Shown here in pieces: positions 44,663-56,509 of a stretch of 63,192 nucleotides of DNA. Source of the stretch: Paraglaciecola sp. (GTDB lineage Bacteria; Pseudomonadota; Gammaproteobacteria; Enterobacterales; Alteromonadaceae). The notes under the pieces were generated by a model. It made no database searches and was not told the DNA's origin. It saw only the letters and a program-made list of their open reading frames with translations. The DNA lies in the NCBI RefSeq assembly GCF_030730205.1, contig NZ_JANQVQ010000045.1, positions 1 to 63,192 on the forward strand. The letters are read 5' to 3'. The position numbers and the translations under genes were made by a program. Each line of letters begins with the position of its first letter. The first letter of the stretch is position 1.

Positions 44663-46792
44663 TTAGACGTTCGTCGACTTGGAGTGTCTACTTTGACTAT
44701 GTCGCGATACGCGTTGGACTTCTGGCATGATCCGAATTTTGCGCATGACATTGGCCAATTGCACTCGGTTTTTCGTTGTTAGCTCGATATCGATGTAATA
44801 GATATTGCTTTCTTTTTCTTCGGTTTGCAGGCTGATGATGTTCGAACCACAGCTGGCAACCGTATTCGTAAGTGTAGCTAAAGTGCCTTGATGATTAACC
44901 AGTTCAATACGCAGTGCTGCATTAAATTCACCACTTACATTGCTGTCCCATTGCATCACCAATACACGATGTGGCTCTTCGCGGCTTAATTTACGAATAT
45001 TACTGCAGCCGTGCTGATGAATAACCATGCCTTTGCCAGGACTGAGTATGGCCACGATTTCATCACCAGGAATAGGGTGACAACAGCGGGAATAAGAAAC
45101 CAGTAACCCTTCAGTACCTCTGATTGCCACCTTTAATTGTTTGTCAGATAAATGTTGTGAGTCACCCAATAAACGACGCGCAACAATAATACTGAGTTCG
45201 TTGCCTAAACCGATATCGGCGAGTAGTGCATCAAAATTATCATGTTTGGTTTCTGAAACGACACGATTGATATCGGCTTGTGGGATCTCATCTAATTTTA
45301 CCGTGCCTAGTGCATGACGAAGAAGGCGATTACCCATTATTACCGCTTCTTCTGAGCGCTGATTTTTCAAATAATGACGAATATGTGCCCGTGCTCTCGC
45401 ACTGACCACAAAATTTAACCAATTCGCGTTCGGTTTAGCTCGCGGTGAAGTAATAATCTCAACCGTTTGCCCATTTTCTAGTGGCTTACTTAAGGAAAAA
45501 GTACGTCTCTCTACTTTTACACCAACACACGAGTTACCCACATCGGTATGCACTGCATAAGCAAAATCAACTGCAGTAGCGCCCATAGGCAATTCGATAA
45601 TACGGCCGTCTGGAGTGAAAACATAAATCTCGTCGGGAAACAAATCCGTTTTGACGTTTTCAATAAACTCAAACGAAGAACTCGCGCTTTGCTGTAATTC
45701 AATTAACGACTGCATCCACTTACGGGCTCTTACCTGTGCGGTGGTATCATTTACGTCATCAGAATCTTTGTACAGCCAATGGGCCGCGACTCCTTTATCT
45801 GCCATTTGATCCATGGCCAGGGTACGAATTTGTATTTCGACCGGAATACCGTGCGGACCAATCAACGAGGTATGTAAAGACTGGTAGCCATTCGTTCGCG
45901 GAATCGCAATATAATCTTTAAAACGACTTTCGATGGGTTTATACAAACCATGCATCGCCCCCAGCGCGCGATAACAATGATCAACACTTTCTACAACCAC
46001 TCTAAAGGCATAGATATCCATCACTTCGTTGAACATCAATTCTTTGTTCTTCATTTTGCGATAAATAGAATACAAGTGTTTTTCGCGGCCACTGGTTGTG
46101 GCTTCAATGCCCGCAGCGGCGAGTCGCGATTCGACTTCTTTGCGCGTGTTTTCAATCACTTCTTTGCGGTTACCACGGGCTTGTTTTACGGCCCCTTTTA
46201 ACGCTCGGTAACGCAGTGGATACATGGCTTGAAAACCTAAGTCTTCAAGCTCATTTTTAATTTCGTGAATACCTAGGCGATGTGCAATCGGGGCATAAAT
46301 TTCAAGAGTTTCGCGCGCTATGCGGCGGCGTTTATCTGGACGTAATGAACCCAAGGTCCGCATATTGTGCGTGCGATCAGCCAACTTAATCAAAATAACG
46401 CGAATATCTTTGACCATGGCCATGATCATTTTTCGGAAGTTCTCAGCCTGAGCTTCTTGGGTACTACTAAACTGAATTTTATCTAACTTACTGACACCCT
46501 CAACCAGTTCACCCACAGTTTGACCAAACTGGGCACTTAAGTCGTCTTTGTCGTGATGCGTGTCTTCAATAACATCGTGTAATAACGCTGCCATCAAGGT
46601 TTCGTAATCAAGGCGCATGTCAGCCAATATACCGGCCACTGCAACAGGGTGCGTAATGTAAGGATCGCCACTTGAACGCATTTGCCCGCTATGTGCATCA
46701 CGTGCTAATAAAAACGCACGTTGAATGTCCGCAACCCTATCGGGTGGCAGATAGCTCTCAAGTTTTTGTTTTAAGCCCTCAAACAAATACAC
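44663..46792 (-). CDS. spoT: Bifunctional (p)ppGpp synthase/hydrolase SpoT
   Basis: This is a 709-residue RSH enzyme. The HD hydrolase domain (about residues 20-180) keeps HPVAVAGIL, LLHDVIEDT and ADRTHNMRTLG, so hydrolase activity is likely intact. The synthetase domain (about 230-350) has GREKHLYSIYRKM and FKDYIAIPRTNGYQSLH. TGS (IYVFTPDGRIIELPMGATAV), helical and ACT (about 625-705) domains follow. It makes and degrades the alarmone in response to carbon, fatty-acid or iron stress. It follows rpoZ as in E. coli. Confidence 0.97.
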   Translation of the reverse strand: MYLFEGLKQKLESYLPPDRVADIQRAFLLARDAHSGQMRSSGDPYITHPVAVAGILADMRLDYETLMAALLHDVIEDTHHDKDDLSAQFGQTVGELVEGVSKLDKIQFSSTQEAQAENFRKMIMAMVKDIRVILIKLADRTHNMRTLGSLRPDKRRRIARETLEIYAPIAHRLGIHEIKNELEDLGFQAMYPLRYRALKGAVKQARGNRKEVIENTRKEVESRLAAAGIEATTSGREKHLYSIYRKMKNKELMFNEVMDIYAFRVVVESVDHCYRALGAMHGLYKPIESRFKDYIAIPRTNGYQSLHTSLIGPHGIPVEIQIRTLAMDQMADKGVAAHWLYKDSDDVNDTTAQVRARKWMQSLIELQQSASSSFEFIENVKTDLFPDEIYVFTPDGRIIELPMGATAVDFAYAVHTDVGNSCVGVKVERRTFSLSKPLENGQTVEIITSPRAKPNANWLNFVVSARARAHIRHYLKNQRSEEAVIMGNRLLRHALGTVKLDEIPQADINRVVSETKHDNFDALLADIGLGNELSIIVARRLLGDSQHLSDKQLKVAIRGTEGLLVSYSRCCHPIPGDEIVAILSPGKGMVIHQHGCSNIRKLSREEPHRVLVMQWDSNVSGEFNAALRIELVNHQGTLATLTNTVASCGSNIISLQTEEKESNIYYIDIELTTKNRVQLANVMRKIRIMPEVQRVSRHSQSRHSKSTNV

Positions 46793-46855
46793 AAATTACG
46801 CTTTTAGTCAGTGATGAATACAGCAAGAATACGGGGATTTTGTTTACAAGCCAAC

Positions 46856-46880
46856 GGCTAAACACAGAGAATGTTTAGCC
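46856..46880. repeat. Perfect hairpin between rpoZ and spoT
   Basis: GGCTAAACA (46856-46864) and TGTTTAGCC (46872-46880) pair around a seven-base loop, 20 bases after the rpoZ stop. There is no T-run on the minus strand, so it looks like an RNA-stability or partial-termination element within the rpoZ-spoT transcript. Confidence 0.5.
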
Positions 46881-46899
46881 TTGCTATAAAAAAATAGAA

Positions 46900-47172
46900 T
46901 TAATGCTCAGAAAGGATGTTTGCAACTGATGCGAATTCAACACGATCTTGTTCATGTTGATCACGAATGCTTTGCTCTTCAAGGGTTTTAGCGTTAACTA
47001 AACCTTGCTCAATTTCACGTAATGCAATTACGGTTGGCTTGTCAGTGCCTCTTGATACTAAAGGATCTTTTCCTTCAATAGCTATTTGACGAGCACGGCG
47101 AGCTGCCACCAAAACTAAATCAAATCGATTGCCAATTTTATCTACAGCATCTTCAACTGTTACGCGAGCCAT
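46900..47172 (-). CDS. rpoZ: RNA polymerase omega subunit
   Basis: This is a 90-residue protein, the E. coli size. [29 protein letters not shown] and the [14 protein letters not shown] segment are the family signature. Omega helps assemble the beta-prime subunit and carries part of the ppGpp site. I set the start at the ATG at 47172, since the 24 codons beyond it are not conserved. spoT follows in the same direction. gmk, which is the upstream neighbour in E. coli, is 6.9 kb away, beyond the thiamine operon. Confidence 0.96.
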   Translation of the reverse strand: MARVTVEDAVDKIGNRFDLVLVAARRARQIAIEGKDPLVSRGTDKPTVIALREIEQGLVNAKTLEEQSIRDQHEQDRVEFASVANILSEH

Positions 47173-47330
47173 GATGATTTCCGTTAAATGTTTATTGAAA
47201 AAAGGTCGCATAGTGTACTGATTTATGCGCCCGTTTAAAAGCAATTTGATCGATAAAGCACTAATCAGATCGACTTACTCCTCATCAACAAATCACTTGT
47301 GGCTAATTTCCTCTTATGTTTATACTAAAA

Positions 47331-47417
47331 GCTCTTGTCGGAGTGCCTAAGGGCTGAGACCGTTAATTCGGGATCCGTTGAACCTGATCGAGTTAGTACT
47401 CGCGAAGGAAACAAGCG
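47331..47417 (+). ncRNA. TPP riboswitch (THI element)
   Basis: The thi-box core is complete: CTGAGA at 47354-47359 and CCTGATC at 47383-47389, with CTTGT (near 47334) and ACAAG (near 47411) closing P1. It precedes thiC by 170 bases and should lower thi expression when thiamine pyrophosphate is bound. Confidence 0.95.
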
Positions 47418-49549
<2,132 letters not shown>

Positions 49550-49551
49550 AG

Positions 49552-51129
49552 ATGGCGACCTTCGATGCAAAGTCGCAGGCGGTTCGCCCCATTGTATGGA
49601 GCATCGCTGCTTCAGACAGTGGCGGCGGCGCTGGCATTCAAGCAGATAGCCTGACTATCAACGATTTAGGCGGACATGCCTGTAATATTGTCACCGCGAT
49701 TACTGCGCAAAATTCACTTGGTGTAAAAGACATGGTCGCTACCTCGGTGGCCATTTTGGCGCAGCAAGTCAACTGTTTACTGGAAGATATGCCGCCAAAG
49801 GCGATAAAAATTGGCGTACTGGCCAATGCGCAGCAGGTACGCTGGTTGAGTCAATGGCTCAGTGAGACCTTTGCTAATTACCAACAGCAGCTTCAAGTGT
49901 CAATACCCATCATTTGGGATCCTGTGATGCTGGCAACCACGGGCCAAAGCTTAACCGATAAAGACGCCCCGCCGCTACTAGCCGACTATTTGCACTTAGC
50001 CAAACAAGTGAGTTTGCTGACTCCTAATGCCCAAGAGCTTAGGTATTTACTTAACGCAGATGTGGCCGTTGAGCATACTGAACAGTGGTGGTTATGGCTT
50101 GAAATACTGGCTCATTCAATACGCAGCAATGTGCTGTTGACCGGCGGTGGTATGCAGCAAGGTTATGCCGTTGACTGGATGATGGTGCATGACATTGCCT
50201 ATAGCTCAGAGCAACATCAACACCAAATTGTGGGCTTTAAAAGTGCCGCCATTAATACGCCCCATCAGCATGGCACCGGCTGTACGTTTTCATCGGCTAT
50301 CGCCACCGTTTTGGCCCTCGATTATCCTATGCTTGATGCAGTATGTGTTGCAAAAGCGTATGTTAACCAAGGCTTGTTAGCAGGCTATAAAGTAGGACAA
50401 GGGGCGGGCGTACTTGCCAGAAACGGCTGGCCGCACACTTTATCTTTATTCCCGACAATTACCTTACCCCACGTTGCTCTGTTACACACCCATCAGCCCC
50501 TAGATTTCGCGCCAGTGACGACTCCACTTAACATATACCCCGTGACAGAATCCTTAGGCGTGCTCAAGCAAGTGCTTGAAGCGGGTGCTCGCACGGTGCA
50601 ACTAAGGGTCAAATCCACAACAAATCAATGGGAGCTTGAGCAACAAATAAAAGAAGCGGTTGCCTTAGGTACACAGTTTCAGGCGCAGGTGTTTATTAAT
50701 GACCACTGGCAGCTCGCAGTAAAATACGGGGCATTTGGTGTGCATCTTGGACAAGAAGACCTACTTCAGGCCGACTTAACGTGTATTGCCAATGCAGGTC
50801 TAGCATTGGGGCTGTCGTCTCACGGCTACTTCGAGTTGCTCATTGCTCAACAATTACACCCAAGTTATTTGGCCCTTGGGCACATATTTGCAACGCCCAC
50901 CAAAACCATGCCATCACAGGCACAGGGCCTAATTAAGCTCAAGCGATACTGCCAGTTACTCAGCGGCAAACTGCCCTTAGTCGCCATCGGCGGCATTAAC
51001 GCCGATAACCTTGCACAGGTCAAAAGAACGGGCATTGGCGATGTCGCGATTGTGCGCGCCATAGAACAAGCACCGTGCCCTGCTAGTAGTTGGCAATATT
51101 TGCAACAGCAATGGGAGATGCAAGCATGA
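49552..51129 (+). CDS. thiDE: Fused HMP(-P) kinase / thiamine-phosphate synthase
   Basis: This is a 525-residue fusion. Residues about 14-290 are ThiD: IAASDSGGGAGIQADSLTIN near the start, WDPVMLATTGQSL and the HGTGCTFSSAIA anion hole near 240. Residues about 325-520 are ThiE: VTESLGVLKQVLEAGARTVQLRVK, FINDHWQLAVKYGAFGVHLGQEDL and VAIGGINADN. ThiD makes HMP-PP; ThiE joins it to the thiazole phosphate. The loop ALGHIFATPTKTMP is the usual ThiE site. Fusing the two enzymes links consecutive steps. The thiF ATG overlaps its stop (ATGA). Confidence 0.95.
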   Translation: MATFDAKSQAVRPIVWSIAASDSGGGAGIQADSLTINDLGGHACNIVTAITAQNSLGVKDMVATSVAILAQQVNCLLEDMPPKAIKIGVLANAQQVRWLSQWLSETFANYQQQLQVSIPIIWDPVMLATTGQSLTDKDAPPLLADYLHLAKQVSLLTPNAQELRYLLNADVAVEHTEQWWLWLEILAHSIRSNVLLTGGGMQQGYAVDWMMVHDIAYSSEQHQHQIVGFKSAAINTPHQHGTGCTFSSAIATVLALDYPMLDAVCVAKAYVNQGLLAGYKVGQGAGVLARNGWPHTLSLFPTITLPHVALLHTHQPLDFAPVTTPLNIYPVTESLGVLKQVLEAGARTVQLRVKSTTNQWELEQQIKEAVALGTQFQAQVFINDHWQLAVKYGAFGVHLGQEDLLQADLTCIANAGLALGLSSHGYFELLIAQQLHPSYLALGHIFATPTKTMPSQAQGLIKLKRYCQLLSGKLPLVAIGGINADNLAQVKRTGIGDVAIVRAIEQAPCPASSWQYLQQQWEMQA

Positions 51130-51953
51130 CAACATCACTCAGTGAAACGCGCTTTGTCCACTACTACCGGCAAATCTTACTACCAGAAGTGGGGGAATCT
51201 GGCCAACAAACACTCCTGCAAAGCCATGTATTAATTGTAGGAGTGGGCGGCTTAGGCACACATGTTGCTCAACAACTGGCGGCGGCGGGTGTGGGGCATC
51301 TTTACCTGATGGACAATGACAAGGTTGAACGCTCAAATTTACCACGACAAGTTCTTTTTGCCGCGCCCGATATTGGCCAAAACAAAGTCGATATTGCTAA
51401 AAGGCAAATCCACCAGCACAACCCCGATGTCCATGTTGTTGCATGGCCTTGGCACTTTGATCTTGACTCTGTCGCTATATTTATTCAGCAACAGCCGCTA
51501 CTATCAGCCGCCCTGCACCAGCAAAAACTCACGGTATTGGATTGCTCTGACAATTTAACCACTCGGCACAGCGTTAATCTGTGGTGCGTTGAGCACAAAC
51601 TTGTATTGGTGAGCGCCGCCGTGAGTGCCTTTTGTGGCCAATTGCTGCTGGTGGATCTGCAAAACGCCCAGCACGCTGGGTGTTATCGCTGCCTATTTAA
51701 CGAGCACGCTATAACGCAAGACTGCCAAAGTATGGGCGTTTTGGGCCCGACAGTGGCAGTGGTCGCCAGTATGCAAGCCGCGCTCACCCTTAAACATATT
51801 CTGAGGGTTGGCGCAGCTGACGATCACCTGCATGTTTATGATGGATATACCCTTAGTTGGCGAAAGCTAAAACGCCAGCGTGATAGACATTGCCCAGTAT
51901 GTTGCACGCCATCCAACTCCCCTATCTCACACCAACGAGAGGCGTCGTTATGA
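51126..51953 (+). CDS. thiF: ThiS adenylyltransferase ThiF
   Basis: This is a 275-residue E1-like (HesA/MoeB/ThiF) enzyme. The nucleotide loop is VLIVGVGGLGTHVAQQLAAAGVG, followed by LMDNDKVERSNLPRQVLF, the ATP-binding Arg/Asp motif. The zinc-binding cysteines are in GCYRCLF and HCPVCC. It adenylates the C-terminal glycine of ThiS to prepare sulfur transfer. ATGA overlaps with thiDE and with thiS suggest tight coupling. Start chosen at the overlap ATG 51126. Confidence 0.95.
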   Translation: MTTSLSETRFVHYYRQILLPEVGESGQQTLLQSHVLIVGVGGLGTHVAQQLAAAGVGHLYLMDNDKVERSNLPRQVLFAAPDIGQNKVDIAKRQIHQHNPDVHVVAWPWHFDLDSVAIFIQQQPLLSAALHQQKLTVLDCSDNLTTRHSVNLWCVEHKLVLVSAAVSAFCGQLLLVDLQNAQHAGCYRCLFNEHAITQDCQSMGVLGPTVAVVASMQAALTLKHILRVGAADDHLHVYDGYTLSWRKLKRQRDRHCPVCCTPSNSPISHQREASL

Positions 51954-52171
51954 TTACTGTATATTTTAATAGTCAGCCACTCTCAGTGCCTGCTGATACC
52001 AACTTGCGCGATATCTTAGCGCTAGTTGCAACTACTCAACAATCGCATGAGGCGTTCGCGAATGTTGCCGCCGTAGTAAACGAATGTATTGTGCCCAAAA
52101 GCCAATGGCCGCACTACCAATGCCAAGCCAGCGACAATATTGAGTTATTCGCTGCCGTAGCGGGAGGGTAA
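51950..52171 (+). CDS. thiS: Sulfur carrier protein ThiS
   Basis: This is a 73-residue ubiquitin-like carrier that starts MITVYFNSQPLSVPADTNL and ends in the essential Gly-Gly (LFAAVAGG). ThiF adenylates it and it is then thiocarboxylated, so that it donates sulfur to the thiazole. The ATG at 51950 overlaps the thiF stop. The longer upstream frame is not a better start. Confidence 0.96.
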   Translation: MITVYFNSQPLSVPADTNLRDILALVATTQQSHEAFANVAAVVNECIVPKSQWPHYQCQASDNIELFAAVAGG

Positions 52172-52174
52172 GCT

Positions 52175-52972
52175 ATGTTAAAAATTGCTGATCACACGTT
52201 TAACTCCCGCTTATTTTGTGGCACAGGCAAGTTTGCCAACAGTCAAACTATGCTAGATGCCTTACACGCTTCTGGCTCTGAATTGGTAACGCTGGCGATG
52301 AAACGCATCGACAGGCACAGCCACACCGACAATCTCATGCTGCCACTGCAAAAAACAGGCATTAAATTATTGCCGAATACCTCAGGTGCCAGAACCGCCA
52401 AAGAAGCGCTATTTGCCGCTGAGCTTGGTCGTGAAATGTTTGCCACCAATTGGGTGAAATTAGAAATACACCCAGACCCAAAGTACCTATTACCTGATCC
52501 AATCGAGACCTTAATTGCAGCTGAAGCGCTAGTTAAAAAAGGCTTTGTGGTATTGCCCTATGTACACGCAGACCCTGTATTATGCCGCCGACTTGAAGCC
52601 CTAGGTTGCGCGGCAGTCATGCCCCTCGCTAGTCCTATTGGCAGCAATCAAGGCTTAGTCACCAAAGCTTTTTTACAGATCATCATCGAGCAATCAACGG
52701 TTCCGGTCGTCATTGATGCCGGTATCGGCTGCCCATCCGATGCCACCGCAGCGATGGAGTTAGGCGCTGATGCTGTACTGGTCAATACCGCCATTGCTTC
52801 AAGTCGTTCGCCGCAGCAAATGGCTCAGTGTTTTAAACAAGCGGTTGAAACCGGCAGAATGGCCTATGAAGCAGGTTTAGGTCAGGTGTACCAATATGCC
52901 CAACACACTAGTCCGCTAACAGGTTTTTTACGGGAAAATCAGGAGCATCAAGGAGGACTCAATGCACTTTGA
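52175..52972 (+). CDS. thiG: Thiazole synthase ThiG
   Basis: This is a 265-residue TIM-barrel enzyme of the usual length. It begins [22 protein letters not shown]. The catalytic-loop Lys is in [17 protein letters not shown]. The phosphate-binding loops are [20 protein letters not shown] and VNTAIASS. ThiG forms the thiazole from dehydroglycine (via ThiH), deoxyxylulose phosphate and ThiS-thiocarboxylate. It overlaps thiH by 11 bases, consistent with the ThiG-ThiH complex. Confidence 0.96.
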   Translation: MLKIADHTFNSRLFCGTGKFANSQTMLDALHASGSELVTLAMKRIDRHSHTDNLMLPLQKTGIKLLPNTSGARTAKEALFAAELGREMFATNWVKLEIHPDPKYLLPDPIETLIAAEALVKKGFVVLPYVHADPVLCRRLEALGCAAVMPLASPIGSNQGLVTKAFLQIIIEQSTVPVVIDAGIGCPSDATAAMELGADAVLVNTAIASSRSPQQMAQCFKQAVETGRMAYEAGLGQVYQYAQHTSPLTGFLRENQEHQGGLNAL

Positions 52973-54071
52973 TAGCGTTTTTGCAAAGCTTGACCAAGTG
53001 GATCTGCGCCTCGCACTTTATGCCACCACACCTGCTCAAGTGGAGCAAGCATTACATAATCCGGCAGGCAATATTCAGGCACTTATGGCCTTGCTGTCGC
53101 CAGCGGCCCAACCCTACCTAGAGACCATGGCTCAGCGTGCGTCACAACTGACCCAACAGCGCTTTGGACACACCATTAACCTGTTTATTCCGCTATATTT
53201 GTCCAACTTATGCGCTAACGAATGTGACTATTGCGGCTTCACCATGAGTAATAAAATCAAGCGAAAAGTTTTGAATTTAAATGAGATAAACAAAGAGATC
53301 GACATATTAAAACGCAACAAGTTTGATTCTGTGCTGTTAGTGGCTGGCGAACATGAAAGCAAGGTCGGCATTGACTATTTTTGCCAAGTTCTGCCCACAA
53401 TTAAGCAACACTTTAGTCAGGTAAATATGGAAGTACAGCCACTTTCGAGTCAGGACTACGCAAGTTTGCAACTGCTTGGTTTAGACGGCGTCATGTTGTA
53501 CCAGGAAACATACAACCAAGTGACTTATGCTCAACATCATACCCGCGGTAAAAAACAAGACTTTAGCTACCGGCTCACAAGTCCCGACAGGCTTGGCGAG
53601 TTGGGTATAGACAAAATTGGCTTAGGGGTTTTACTCGGTTTAGATGACTGGCGACTTGATGCATTGATGATGGGCTATCATCTTCAACATTTAGAAAACC
53701 GCTATTGGCGCAGTAAATTAAGTATCTCTTTACCGCGCTTACGGCCCTGTGTGGGCGGCATTCAACCAAAGTCTGTGCTAAGTGATAGCGGCTTAGTGCA
53801 GCTTATTTGTGCTTTTAGGCTATTTAACGCTCACCTTGAGATCAGCTTATCGACTCGAGAAAGTGCCCCCATGCGCAACCATCTCATTCCCCTTGGGATC
53901 ACGCATATGAGTGCAGGCAGTTCAACTCAACCGGGCGGTTATGCCAACCCAAGCAAGGCACTTGAGCAGTTTGAAATAAGTGATGAACGCTCAGTACAAG
54001 AGATAAGTAGTATGTTGAGCCAAAGAGGCTATCAAGCAATATTTAAGGATTGGGAAAGGGACTGGCATTAA
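52962..54071 (+). CDS. thiH: 2-Iminoacetate synthase ThiH
   Basis: This is a 369-residue radical SAM enzyme that cleaves tyrosine to dehydroglycine and p-cresol. The cluster motif is [10 protein letters not shown] with CX3CX2C spacing near residue 85. [19 protein letters not shown] and [13 protein letters not shown] follow the ThiH pattern, and the C-terminal [13 protein letters not shown] is typical. It ends the thiamine operon; a hairpin overlaps its stop codon. Confidence 0.96.
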   Translation: MHFDSVFAKLDQVDLRLALYATTPAQVEQALHNPAGNIQALMALLSPAAQPYLETMAQRASQLTQQRFGHTINLFIPLYLSNLCANECDYCGFTMSNKIKRKVLNLNEINKEIDILKRNKFDSVLLVAGEHESKVGIDYFCQVLPTIKQHFSQVNMEVQPLSSQDYASLQLLGLDGVMLYQETYNQVTYAQHHTRGKKQDFSYRLTSPDRLGELGIDKIGLGVLLGLDDWRLDALMMGYHLQHLENRYWRSKLSISLPRLRPCVGGIQPKSVLSDSGLVQLICAFRLFNAHLEISLSTRESAPMRNHLIPLGITHMSAGSSTQPGGYANPSKALEQFEISDERSVQEISSMLSQRGYQAIFKDWERDWH

Positions 54072-54084
54072 AACGCCAGCCCTT
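54058..54084 (+). terminator. Hairpin at the end of the thiamine operon
   Basis: GGG-A-CTGGC (54058-54066) pairs with GCCAGCCC (54075-54082) around an eight-base loop that includes the thiH stop, then TTATT. It lies between convergent thiH and gmk. The T-tract is weak. Confidence 0.55.
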
Positions 54085-54089
54085 ATTAC

Positions 54090-54734
54090 TTATGGCGCGA
54101 GTAAGTTTTCAAACAGTTGTTGATGACGCATCACCTGTTTTTCTTTACGTAAACGGCGCGAGGTAACAATGGCATCGAGCTCAGCCAATGCGGCTTCAAA
54201 TTCATCGTTAACCACAATGTAATCAAATTCATGGTAGTGAGAAATTTCAGCCACCGCTTGTTGCATGCGTTTATCGATAACGTCTGCAGAATCTTGGCCG
54301 CGGTCAGTGAGGCGGCGCAACAGTTCTTGTTGAGAAGGCGGCGCGACAAAAATAGTCGCGGTGTCAGGAATTTGCGCTTTAACTTGTCGAGCACCTTGCC
54401 AGTCAATATCTAAAAATACATCGATACCTTGACGTAAAGTATGTTCGATCACGATTTTAGAAGTGCCGTAGTAGTTGCCAAAAACTTCGGCCCATTCAAA
54501 AAACGCATCTTGTTTGATCAGTGCTTGGAATTCTTCACGGCTGACAAAGTGGTAGTGCTCACCGTTTATTTCACCTGGCCGAGGGGCACGCGTAGTGTGT
54601 GATACCGATACTTGCATGGCATTATTATGCAAGCCTGTTTCACTATGCTTTTGTAATAAGGCTTTGATTAAGCTAGATTTTCCAGCACCTGATGGCGCTG
54701 CTAATATAAATAAATTACCTAAGGTGTGGGCCAT
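54090..54734 (-). CDS. gmk: Guanylate kinase
   Basis: This is a 214-residue kinase of the normal size. The P-loop is [16 protein letters not shown], and the GMP-binding segment is [24 protein letters not shown], ending in HYHFV. It phosphorylates GMP to GDP. In E. coli gmk sits directly before rpoZ; here the strand is the same as rpoZ, but the plus-strand thi operon separates them. The start at 54734 has ACATA upstream and the ORF agrees with homologues. Confidence 0.97.
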   Translation of the reverse strand: MAHTLGNLFILAAPSGAGKSSLIKALLQKHSETGLHNNAMQVSVSHTTRAPRPGEINGEHYHFVSREEFQALIKQDAFFEWAEVFGNYYGTSKIVIEHTLRQGIDVFLDIDWQGARQVKAQIPDTATIFVAPPSQQELLRRLTDRGQDSADVIDKRMQQAVAEISHYHEFDYIVVNDEFEAALAELDAIVTSRRLRKEKQVMRHQQLFENLLAP

Positions 54735-54861
54735 AATATGTTAGTTTCAATAAATAAAGTGTCGGCGGTAAGTTGCAATGTTAGCATAATGTCGCCAGAT
54801 CCATAGCGGGTGTCTCCAAATGTTGGATAACATCTGCCCTTAGCAATAATCAGGAATGCTT

Positions 54862-55182
54862 ATGAACGAAAGCCAATATCATCAGATGGTAGACGATCTG
54901 TTGATCGATATTGAAGAAATGTTAGACGACTGCGGTGCCGATATTGATTATGAATCTGCGAGCAGTATTCTAACCATGATTTTTACCAACGGCAGTAAAA
55001 TTATTATCAATAAACAGCCGCCTTTACTGCAATTATGGGTTGCCACTAAATTCAACGGCCATCACTTTAATTTTAAAGATGGATTGTGGATTGATGAACG
55101 TACCGGCCTTGAGTTTTGGTCATTTTTAGATGACGCAGCCAGTAAACAAGCGGGACAACCCGTTACCTTTAATAGAGCATAA
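54862..55182 (+). CDS. cyaY: Frataxin-like iron donor CyaY
   Basis: This is a 106-residue protein, the same length as E. coli CyaY. The N-terminal helix has the acidic ridge LLIDIEEMLDDCGADIDYE, and the sheet carries KIIINKQPPLLQLWVATKFNG with the conserved Gln-Trp region. CyaY binds iron and modulates Fe-S assembly by IscS. AGGA six bases before the ATG at 54862 decides against the ATG at 54856. It is divergent from gmk. Confidence 0.95.
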   Translation: MNESQYHQMVDDLLIDIEEMLDDCGADIDYESASSILTMIFTNGSKIIINKQPPLLQLWVATKFNGHHFNFKDGLWIDERTGLEFWSFLDDAASKQAGQPVTFNRA

Positions 55183-55194
55183 CGAGAGAATTAA

Positions 55195-55866
55195 ATGAGC
55201 GAACACGTGCTAGATTTTGTCGAAGTAAACCCTACAAATCCACCCAAAGCCCTAGTTATTTGGTTACATGGCCTAGGTGACTCCGGTAATGGTTTTGCGC
55301 CAATTGTGCCAGAACTGATGATACCTGAAGAGTTGGCTGTTCGTTTTATTTTTCCTCATGCACCAGTACGCCCTGTTACCATCAACAACGGCATGAAAAT
55401 GCGCGCATGGTATGACATTACCAGTCTCGATTTTAATAATCGCGCAGATAGTAAGGGCGTTTTAGAATCGTCTGCCTTAGTCGAGCAATTGATTGACGCT
55501 GAGATAGCCAAAGGCATTCCAGCCGATAAAATCGTTTTAGCTGGATTTTCTCAAGGCGGCGTCATTGCATTGCATTTGGGCACTCGAATTGAGAAAAAAC
55601 TGGCTGGCATCATGTCACTTTCAAGCTACATGAGTGAGCCTGAAAAGCTTGCCGCTGAGGCCAAACAAACCAACAAATCAACGCCTATTTTTATTGGTCA
55701 CGGGCAACATGATGACGTTGTTCCAATGATAATGGGTAACGCTGCTCGCCAAGTACTAGAGGGTAACCAGTATGCTGTTGAGTGGCATGAATATCAGATG
55801 CAGCACAATGTGTGTATGCAAGAGCTCAACGACATATCAGCTTGGTTACAACAACGCTTTGCATAA
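55195..55866 (+). CDS. Carboxylesterase / phospholipase family hydrolase
   Basis: This is a 223-residue serine hydrolase of the acyl-protein-thioesterase/carboxylesterase family. The oxyanion motif WLHGLGDSGNGFAP is near residue 23; the nucleophile elbow is LAGFSQGGVIALH near 120; the acid lies in GHGQHDDVVP, and the His is in YQMQHNVC. All three catalytic positions are visible. Relatives hydrolyse medium-chain esters or lysophospholipids. It lies 12 bases after cyaY, so co-transcription is likely. Confidence 0.92.
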   Translation: MSEHVLDFVEVNPTNPPKALVIWLHGLGDSGNGFAPIVPELMIPEELAVRFIFPHAPVRPVTINNGMKMRAWYDITSLDFNNRADSKGVLESSALVEQLIDAEIAKGIPADKIVLAGFSQGGVIALHLGTRIEKKLAGIMSLSSYMSEPEKLAAEAKQTNKSTPIFIGHGQHDDVVPMIMGNAARQVLEGNQYAVEWHEYQMQHNVCMQELNDISAWLQQRFA

Positions 55867-55928
55867 GGGCGACTCGCGCCAGTAGAGAAGGGCGTTATCG
55901 ATGTATCGAGGCAGGCAGGCGATAAGGT

Positions 55929-56423
55929 ATGATTACCCAAGTCGAATTTCAACTAGCCAAACCTGAGGATGCGGCTCATTTAAGTGCCCTCGCACTGCGC
56001 TCAAAAGGTTACTGGGGCTATGATCAGCAGTTTATTGAGCGGTGTCGCTCCGAACTCACTTATTTGCCAGAGCACATTGCCTCTGGCAGCTATACCTTTA
56101 TTAAAGCCTTAGATTATCATCATCACCAAATACTGGGGTTTTATGTCTTGGCGCACTCAAAAACAACGACAGTAGAACTTGAAGCCTTGTTTGTTGAACC
56201 AAGCGCTATTGGTCAAGGAATTGGTGGACAACTTATCAACCTCGCTAAACAAACCGCCACGCAGCAGGGTTATACAAGCATGCTTATTCAGGGCGATCCA
56301 AACGCCAGCGATTTTTATATAAAATTTGGAGCCAAGCTACAGGGTAAAAAGCCCTCGGGTAGCATACCAGGACGATTTTTGCCCACTTTTCTTTTACCCC
56401 TTAATAAACAAAGGCAGTGGTAA
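55929..56423 (+). CDS. GNAT-family N-acetyltransferase
   Basis: This is a 164-residue acetyltransferase. The acetyl-CoA loop is ALFVEPSAIGQGIGGQLINLAK near residue 90 (Q/R-x-x-G-x-G/A motif), and the C-terminal FYIKFGAKLQGKKPSGSIPG is typical of small-molecule GNATs. The amine substrate is unknown. It is separated from the esterase gene by about 60 bases. Confidence 0.9.
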   Translation: MITQVEFQLAKPEDAAHLSALALRSKGYWGYDQQFIERCRSELTYLPEHIASGSYTFIKALDYHHHQILGFYVLAHSKTTTVELEALFVEPSAIGQGIGGQLINLAKQTATQQGYTSMLIQGDPNASDFYIKFGAKLQGKKPSGSIPGRFLPTFLLPLNKQRQW

Positions 56424-56509
56424 TAAAGACATTTGTAAAAAATCCATCTATAACTATTAGCGTGCGAAAAATTATGACGTATGTACAGAACAATAATTAA
56501 GGGAAAGAT

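Noticed and set aside
46856-46880. Intrinsic terminator between rpoZ and spoT.
   Set aside because: The stem is perfect but there is no T-run on the minus strand, and spoT has no obvious promoter of its own in the short gap.
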